A stretch of 64,000 nt of DNA. Source: SMBSF63 sp034003545. Lineage in GTDB: Bacteria; Chloroflexota; Anaerolineae; Anaerolineales; Anaerolineaceae. Below, piece by piece: positions 59,295 to 64,000 of the stretch. A program made the position numbers and the translations under genes. The notes beneath the pieces were generated by a model. It saw nothing but the letters and a program-made list of their open reading frames with translations. It had not been told where the DNA came from and ran no database searches. How positions within the stretch are numbered: position 1 is the first letter of the stretch; the number at the start of each line of letters is the position of its first letter. The stretch covers positions 1 through 64,000 of the forward strand of contig CAYURM010000015.1 of NCBI GenBank assembly GCA_964447155.1, read 5' to 3'.

Positions 59295-60467
59295 ATGATT
59301 GCGAAAAAATGGATCCTTCCTTTGTTATTGATGATGGCAGCCTTTGTAGTGGGAGCGTGTTCCTTACTGCCTGGTCAAACGCAGGTAGATGATGGACAGC
59401 AAATCAACACAGTGGTGGCACAAACCGTGCAGGCCGAATTGACCAGTGCGGTGCTGGAGACTGCCCTGGCAAAGTCCACTCAACTGCCCACACAGCAGGT
59501 GGAGACGGCGACACCGCAGTTGACTGCGACAGGCCTGCCCACGGCAACGCCCCAGGCATCGGCCACCCCTTATCCCACGTCGACAGCCGTACCTGTGCCC
59601 TGCCATCGCATCCAGTTTGTAATGGATGTGACCGCGCCGGATGGGAGCATGTTTGCGCCCGGCACCAGTTTCGTCAAGACCTGGCGGCTGCGCAATGCCG
59701 GTTCCTGCACCTGGATGCCGGATTATGCGCTGGTTTTCCGCGGCGGAAATGCGATGGGGGCTCCCGGGGTGGTGAACTTGAATACAACGGTGCACCCCGG
59801 ACAGAATGTGGATGTTTCGGTGGCCTTGACTGCACCCGCTACGCCGGGCAGTTATGAAGGGTTGTGGTCATTGCGCAGTCCAAACGGCGTCGTATTTGGC
59901 CTGGGGAATAACGCAGATATCGCCTTTTGGGTAAAGATCGTCAGCGTGGGTGTAGATGTAACCTGGCCGGCAGGGCAGCCGTTGGACTTTGCCGCCAATT
60001 TCTGCGCGGCCACGTGGCGTAATCATGCCGGTTTGATCGCCTGCCCGTCCACGAAAGATGATTTCACCAATGGCTCGGTGTACCGCACTTTTGAGCCGAA
60101 GATTGAAGACAATTATCAGGATGATGAAATCACTCTGGTGGTGATCCCCTCTGCGGGAGCAAATGGGATGGTTTCGGGGCGCTATCCGGCGGTGACGGTG
60201 CAGAACGGCGACCGTTTCCGGGCGTTGGTGGGCTGCATGGATAAGATGGACGATTGTGATGTGACTTTCCGGTTGAAATATGCAGACTCAGGAGGCATCT
60301 ATTCTTTGGGATCCTGGCATGAGGTATACGAGGGAATGCACACCCGCATTGATGTTGATCTTTCCAGCCTGGCGGGGAAGCAGGTGGAGTTTATTTTGGA
60401 AGTGGATAATAATGGGTCGTCGTATGAGGATAAAGTGTTCTGGATGACGCCGCATATCAAGCGGTAG
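59295..60467 (+). CDS. Lipoprotein with NBR1-Ig-like domain
   Basis: The 390-residue protein has a signal peptide with lipobox VVGAC (Cys near residue 21) and a Thr/Pro/Ala-rich linker (about 65-100, many ATPQ/ATP units). An NBR1-Ig-like domain follows (about 105-215: FAPGTSFVKTWRLRNAGSCT, then GSYEGLWSLRSPNG). A C-terminal beta-rich domain (about 225-390) may bind ligands. This domain set is frequent in Chloroflexota surface proteins. Function is unknown; a surface adhesion or carbohydrate-binding role is a guess. The start at 59295 follows AAGGAGAAA. Two terminator-like hairpins follow the stop. Confidence 0.85.
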   Translation: MIAKKWILPLLLMMAAFVVGACSLLPGQTQVDDGQQINTVVAQTVQAELTSAVLETALAKSTQLPTQQVETATPQLTATGLPTATPQASATPYPTSTAVPVPCHRIQFVMDVTAPDGSMFAPGTSFVKTWRLRNAGSCTWMPDYALVFRGGNAMGAPGVVNLNTTVHPGQNVDVSVALTAPATPGSYEGLWSLRSPNGVVFGLGNNADIAFWVKIVSVGVDVTWPAGQPLDFAANFCAATWRNHAGLIACPSTKDDFTNGSVYRTFEPKIEDNYQDDEITLVVIPSAGANGMVSGRYPAVTVQNGDRFRALVGCMDKMDDCDVTFRLKYADSGGIYSLGSWHEVYEGMHTRIDVDLSSLAGKQVEFILEVDNNGSSYEDKVFWMTPHIKR

Positions 60468-60478
60468 GGCCCTCTCCT

Positions 60479-60539
60479 GACTTCCTGCGGCGCAGGAAGT
60501 CTGTCCTCCCCCGGCAAGCGGGGGAGGACTTTGCTTTTT
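60479..60539 (+). terminator. Tandem hairpins, terminator
   Basis: Hairpin one GACTTCCTGC/GCAGGAAGTC (60479-60501) is followed by GTCCTCCCCC/GGGGGAGGAC (60503-60529) and a TTTGCTTTTT tail. Confidence 0.8.
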
Positions 60540-60610
60540 GGTGAGCACTGCTCGGACTGTTGTGCTAGCGGAGCGTGGCAATCTCTTGCTATCAGGCAGA
60601 CGAAAATGGT

Positions 60611-60660
60611 TCGGTCGGATGCTAATGCCCGACAGGGTGAAGCACGGCCACACCCTCAAG
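60611..60660. repeat. Dispersed repeat, family E, copy 2
   Basis: tcggtcggatgctaatgccc followed by gtgaagcacggccacaccct resembles 34755-34802 in the same order of motifs. Confidence 0.5.
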
Positions 60661-60703
60661 AGTTCATTATTATTCTGTTTTTGGTCACACAGGTTGGATT
60701 CCA

Positions 60704-60757
60704 CCGGAAAGACGGCAAAGCCGTCCTTCCGGGCGTATGGTATACGCCCCTACAACG
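60704..60757. repeat. Double-hairpin repeat, family C copy 2
   Basis: Hairpin one spans 60706-60730 (ggaaagacggc with gccgtccttcc) and hairpin two 60731-60749 (gggcgtat with atacgccc), followed by cctacaac, as at 55095-55148. Confidence 0.65.
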
Positions 60758-60779
60758 TTGATGCTTTTTTTGAACCTGA

Positions 60780-62027
60780 TTAATCATCGGGTTGGGGGAT
60801 TTCGGTTATGGGTTTGTCTTCCAGGCGATGACCGGCGTGCAGGTGCATGGCGGTGAATCCCAGGGCAGCCACAGCCGAGATGATCCCGCTGACGTACCAC
60901 ACCCAGTTGGGGTTGTAGGTGTCCATGATGACGCCGGCGGCCAGCGGACCGATGGCAGACGGGATGATCCAGGCGAAGCCAAACAAGGCCATATAACGCC
61001 CGCGCATATCTTCGGGTGCGAAGCGGGCGACCAGGGCCTGCCCAACCGGCACCCAAATCATTTCGCCGATGGTGACGATGATCATGGCGGCAATAAAAAC
61101 GGCATACAGGCTGGTGAAGCCAAAAATTGCCAGACCGACGCCGACCAGCAGCGTGCCGAGGGCCGTCATCAGCAGGGGCGGGTATTGGCTGAGGCGGCGC
61201 GTGGTCCAGAATTGGAGAGCGACCACCAGGGCGGCATTGATGCTGAGCAGGAAGCCATACCCTTGCGGAGAGACCTGGTGCATATCCCGCAGGAAAACGG
61301 GCAGCGTGCTGTTCATCTGCATGTAAGCGAGGGTCAGCAGCATCGAGATAAGGATGTAGACGATGTATAACCTGTCTTTGAGAACGATGCTGTAGCCGGC
61401 CAGGGTTTTCCCCAGACTTTGCTCTTTGTGTTCTTCGCTGGTCTCCGGTTTTGTTTCCGGCAGTACCACGAATACAAAAATGGCGGTGATGGTAGAGATA
61501 ACTGCATCCAGGATGAAGAGATACAGATACGATTTTGAGGCCAGCAAGCCGCCGATGGCCGGGCCAATCACGACAGCCAGGTTTGCGACCACGCGTATCA
61601 CGCCAAAGCCTTCGGCGCGCTGCTTTTCCGGCAGCAGGTCGGCGACCATCGCCTGCTGGGCAGGCCCGCCGGCATTGGAGAACAGGCCGACGACAGCCGT
61701 CAGGAAATAGAAAACGGAAAATTGGTTCACGAAGCCCATGGACAGGGCCGTCAGGGCGCTGACTACGAGGCCAAAGATGATCATCGTCTTGCGCCCGAAC
61801 TTGTCGGTCATCGCCCCGCCAATGATGTTGCCGAAAACGCCGAAAATGGCATAGATGGCGAAGATTTGGCCGACCTGGATCATGCCAACCCCGAATTTGT
61901 CGGTGATGAACAGAGACAGGAAGGGGTAGATCAACGCCCCGCCGACGTGGTCAATGAAAACAGCGATGATCAGCATCCAGAAGGTGTGGGGATATTCGTG
62001 ATAGGTAAGTTTGATTTTCTCGAGCAT
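60780..62027 (-). CDS. MFS transporter, multidrug-efflux-like
   Basis: The 415-residue protein has twelve predicted membrane helices. The MFS motif A in loop 2-3 reads GGAMTDKFGRKTMII near residue 70, and the stretch LFSNAGGPAQQAMVADLLPE near 120 is typical of drug:H+ antiporter-1 efflux proteins. The substrate is unknown. The start at 62027 follows AGGAAG and begins just before the first helix; an in-frame codon at 62231 would add 68 residues of unlikely sequence. It is divergent from clpB. Confidence 0.9.
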   Translation of the reverse strand: MLEKIKLTYHEYPHTFWMLIIAVFIDHVGGALIYPFLSLFITDKFGVGMIQVGQIFAIYAIFGVFGNIIGGAMTDKFGRKTMIIFGLVVSALTALSMGFVNQFSVFYFLTAVVGLFSNAGGPAQQAMVADLLPEKQRAEGFGVIRVVANLAVVIGPAIGGLLASKSYLYLFILDAVISTITAIFVFVVLPETKPETSEEHKEQSLGKTLAGYSIVLKDRLYIVYILISMLLTLAYMQMNSTLPVFLRDMHQVSPQGYGFLLSINAALVVALQFWTTRRLSQYPPLLMTALGTLLVGVGLAIFGFTSLYAVFIAAMIIVTIGEMIWVPVGQALVARFAPEDMRGRYMALFGFAWIIPSAIGPLAAGVIMDTYNPNWVWYVSGIISAVAALGFTAMHLHAGHRLEDKPITEIPQPDD

Positions 62028-62117
62028 TCGTGCTGGCTTCCTGGTGAAAAAGACAGGATTTAACGAACACGAGTATACCGTATTCTGGGGGTGGGCGGAA
62101 GTGGCGGGGGAAAATAA

Positions 62118-62142
62118 TAACGACCGAAGTCGTGCCTGCAAA
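62118..62142. repeat. REP-like element, family A copy 3
   Basis: taacgaccgaagtcgt followed by gcctgcaaa matches the palindrome and flank of 47176-47201. It lies in the divergent region 62028-62271, which also has TATACT at 62202-62207, a possible clpB -10. I see no CIRCE element there. Confidence 0.55.
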
Positions 62143-62271
62143 GACCGTTCTTCTGCAAAATCTGCCCATATTTTTCTGATGAATTTCATACCCAATTCAG
62201 CTATACTATCATTAAGATTATTGTTGGACAAGTAAGTCCGTTTCAGATAAAAGGGGATAAGGAGGAAAAGA

Positions 62272-64000
62272 ATGGATTTAGATCGATATACACAAAAAGC
62301 ACAGGAAGCAATTTTTCAGGCGCAGCAACTGGCGATGGGGTTGCATCACCAGGCGATTGAGCCTGCTCATTTACTGCTGGCATTATTGCAGCAGGAAGAC
62401 GGTGTGGTACCGGCAGTGGTGACGAACGTGGCTGGCAGTGTTCAGGCTTTGCGTGAGGGATTGCGTACGGATTTGGAGAATCAGCCGAAAGTCTACGGTG
62501 CAGAAACCCAGCAGGTGGGGCTTTCCCGCCAAACGGCGGATGTCTTGGCCGCAGCGGAACGGCGTGCCAAAGGCATGCAGGATGAATACATCTCTACCGA
62601 GCATATCTTGCTGGCATTGACCGAAAGCGTGGAAGGCAAGCGGCTCAGCCAGTTTGGGCTGACTACGGACGCTATCCTCAAAGCGTTAATGTCGATCCGC
62701 GGTACCCAGCGGGTCACCTCCCAGAACCCGGAGAGTACCTATCAGTCGCTGGAGAAATATGGCCGTGACCTGACCGCCATGGCGCGCCAGGGCAAACTGG
62801 ATCCGGTGATTGGCCGGGATGAAGAAGTACGCCGCACGATCCAGATCCTTTCGCGGCGCACGAAGAATAATCCCGCTTTGATTGGGGAACCCGGCGTCGG
62901 CAAAACGGCTATCGTGGAGGGTCTGGCCCAACGCATTGTTAAGGGGGATGTGCCGGAGGGCCTGAAAAACAAACGGTTGATACAGCTCGACATGGGCGCG
63001 CTGGTGGCAGGGGCCAAGTTCCGCGGCGAGTTTGAGGAACGCCTCAAGGCCGTACTGAAGGAAATTACGGATTCTGCCGGAGAAGTGATCCTGTTTGTGG
63101 ATGAGATGCATACCGTGGTGGGTGCTGGCGCTGCCGAAGGCTCGATGGATGCCAGTAATATGCTCAAACCGATGCTGGCGCGCGGCGAACTGCACCTGAT
63201 TGGTGCGACTACCCTGGATGAATACCGCAAATATATTGAAAAAGATCCTGCTTTGGAGCGGCGTTTTCAGCCTGTGCTGGTGGTGGAGCCGTCCGTGGAG
63301 GATACGATCAGCATTTTGCGCGGCTTGAAGCAGCGTTATGAAGTTCATCATGGGGTACGGATTACCGATGGAGCAGTGATTGCGGCTGCTACGCTTTCCG
63401 ATCGCTACATCACCGATCGCAAGATGCCGGACAAGGCGATTGACCTGATCGACGAAGCCGCCGCCCGGCTGCGTACCGAGATTGACTCGAAGCCGCAGCC
63501 GCTGGACGAGGTCGACCGCCAGATCATGCAGACCGAGATGGAACTGGAAGCCCTCAAGAAAGAGAAAGACCAGGCATCCAAAGAGCGGCGTGAGGGGCTT
63601 AAACAGAGCCTGGCTGATTTGAAGGAACGCTCGACCGAGTTGACCACCCGCTGGCAGACCGAGAAAGAATCGATTGCTGAGCTGCAAGGGATCAAGGAAA
63701 AACTGGAACAGGCGGTATTGCAGATGGAGCAAGCCCAGCGCCAGAATGATCTGGCTGAGGCTTCGCGCCTGCGCTACGGGGTCATCCCCGATCTGGAAGA
63801 ACGCCGTGCGGATGCAGTTGAAAAATTGCAGCGTTTGCAGGCAGAAGGCGCATTATTAAAAGAAGAAGTGGATGCGGAGGAAATTGCCGAAATTGTAGGT
63901 AATTGGACGGGCATTCCCGTTTCACGCTTGCTGGAAGGCGAGGTGGAAAAACTGGTACACATGGAAGAACGCCTGCACCAGCGCGTGATCGGCCAGGATG
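62272..64000 (+). CDS. clpB: ATP-dependent chaperone ClpB (5' part; runs off the window)
   Basis: ClpB is a hexameric disaggregase that works with DnaK to rescue aggregated proteins. About 576 of roughly 860 residues are present. The N-terminal domain (residues 1-145) has LDRYTQKAQEAIFQAQQLA. The first AAA+ domain has Walker A GEPGVGKT (205-212), Walker B VILFVDEMHTVVGAG near 275 and the ALERRF motif near 325. A coiled-coil middle domain (about 405-525, many Glu/Lys/Gln) separates ClpB from ClpA/ClpX. The frame is open to the last base, ending in HQRVIGQD just before the second AAA+ domain. GGATAAGGAGG precedes the start. Confidence 0.97.
   Translation, partial: MDLDRYTQKAQEAIFQAQQLAMGLHHQAIEPAHLLLALLQQEDGVVPAVVTNVAGSVQALREGLRTDLENQPKVYGAETQQVGLSRQTADVLAAAERRAKGMQDEYISTEHILLALTESVEGKRLSQFGLTTDAILKALMSIRGTQRVTSQNPESTYQSLEKYGRDLTAMARQGKLDPVIGRDEEVRRTIQILSRRTKNNPALIGEPGVGKTAIVEGLAQRIVKGDVPEGLKNKRLIQLDMGALVAGAKFRGEFEERLKAVLKEITDSAGEVILFVDEMHTVVGAGAAEGSMDASNMLKPMLARGELHLIGATTLDEYRKYIEKDPALERRFQPVLVVEPSVEDTISILRGLKQRYEVHHGVRITDGAVIAAATLSDRYITDRKMPDKAIDLIDEAAARLRTEIDSKPQPLDEVDRQIMQTEMELEALKKEKDQASKERREGLKQSLADLKERSTELTTRWQTEKESIAELQGIKEKLEQAVLQMEQAQRQNDLAEASRLRYGVIPDLEERRADAVEKLQRLQAEGALLKEEVDAEEIAEIVGNWTGIPVSRLLEGEVEKLVHMEERLHQRVIGQD

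Noticed and set aside
62028..62271. CIRCE or other HrcA site before clpB
   Set aside because: No TTAGCACTC-N9-GAGTGCTAA or close variant is present.

Overview
The window reads as one contiguous piece of a chromosome with moderate GC content. The gene families suggest a Chloroflexota bacterium of the Anaerolineae type: several LacI-controlled sugar-uptake loci, a K+-independent membrane pyrophosphatase, an NBR1-Ig-like lipoprotein, a DUF2807 lipoprotein, TatA/TatC and many short palindromic repeats. This assignment is an inference from gene content only. No rRNA, tRNA, CRISPR array, prophage or complete insertion sequence was recognised.

Layout. 0-5.5 kb (minus strand): a GT-C-like membrane protein, the H+-pyrophosphatase hppA behind a structured leader, and an unknown protein. 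5.8-9.3 kb (plus): methyltransferase, proC, a P-loop kinase-like protein, a lipoprotein and a Nudix hydrolase, ending in a palindromic repeat. 9.5-17.5 kb: a sulfatase-like membrane protein, a RAYT transposase with its own REP palindromes, arfB, a GyrI-like gene fragment, msrB, ftsH, a VOC protein and a bactofilin-like membrane protein. 17.5-20 kb (minus): alkaline-phosphatase superfamily protein, tatC, tatA. 20.3-23.1 kb: a large response regulator with a c-di-GMP phosphodiesterase (HD-GYP) output.

23.3-31.5 kb is the first sugar locus: an autoregulated LacI repressor, a CUT1-type ABC importer (binding protein and two permeases), a GT4 glycosyltransferase and a GH13_18 phosphorylase of the sucrose/glucosylglycerate phosphorylase group. 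recQ follows. 34.8-49.5 kb is the second sugar locus: a GH130 mannoside phosphorylase and a divergent LacI gene share operators; then come an Opp/Dpp-type five-gene ABC importer, an MFS transporter, a GH2 beta-mannosidase and a GH3 beta-glucosidase. This fits import and intracellular breakdown of beta-manno- and gluco-oligosaccharides. A type II glycerate kinase at 50.5 kb could use glycerate released by the first locus, if its phosphorylase acts on glucosylglycerate.

52.8-64 kb: a repeat-rich intergenic region, then a candidate leader peptide plus terminator in front of an ABC-F ATPase, the serine pathway pair serC-serA, a LiaF-like membrane protein with a DUF2807 lipoprotein, an NBR1-Ig-like lipoprotein, an MFS transporter, and the start of clpB, which runs off the end.

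The most interesting items are regulatory: (1) interleaved inverted repeats in the hppA leader that could form a pseudoknot or a switch; (2) a six-codon ORF and terminator placed like a ribosome-mediated attenuator before the ABC-F gene; (3) two LacI circuits whose operators can be read directly; (4) several families of dispersed palindromes, one of which sits inside the RAYT gene.
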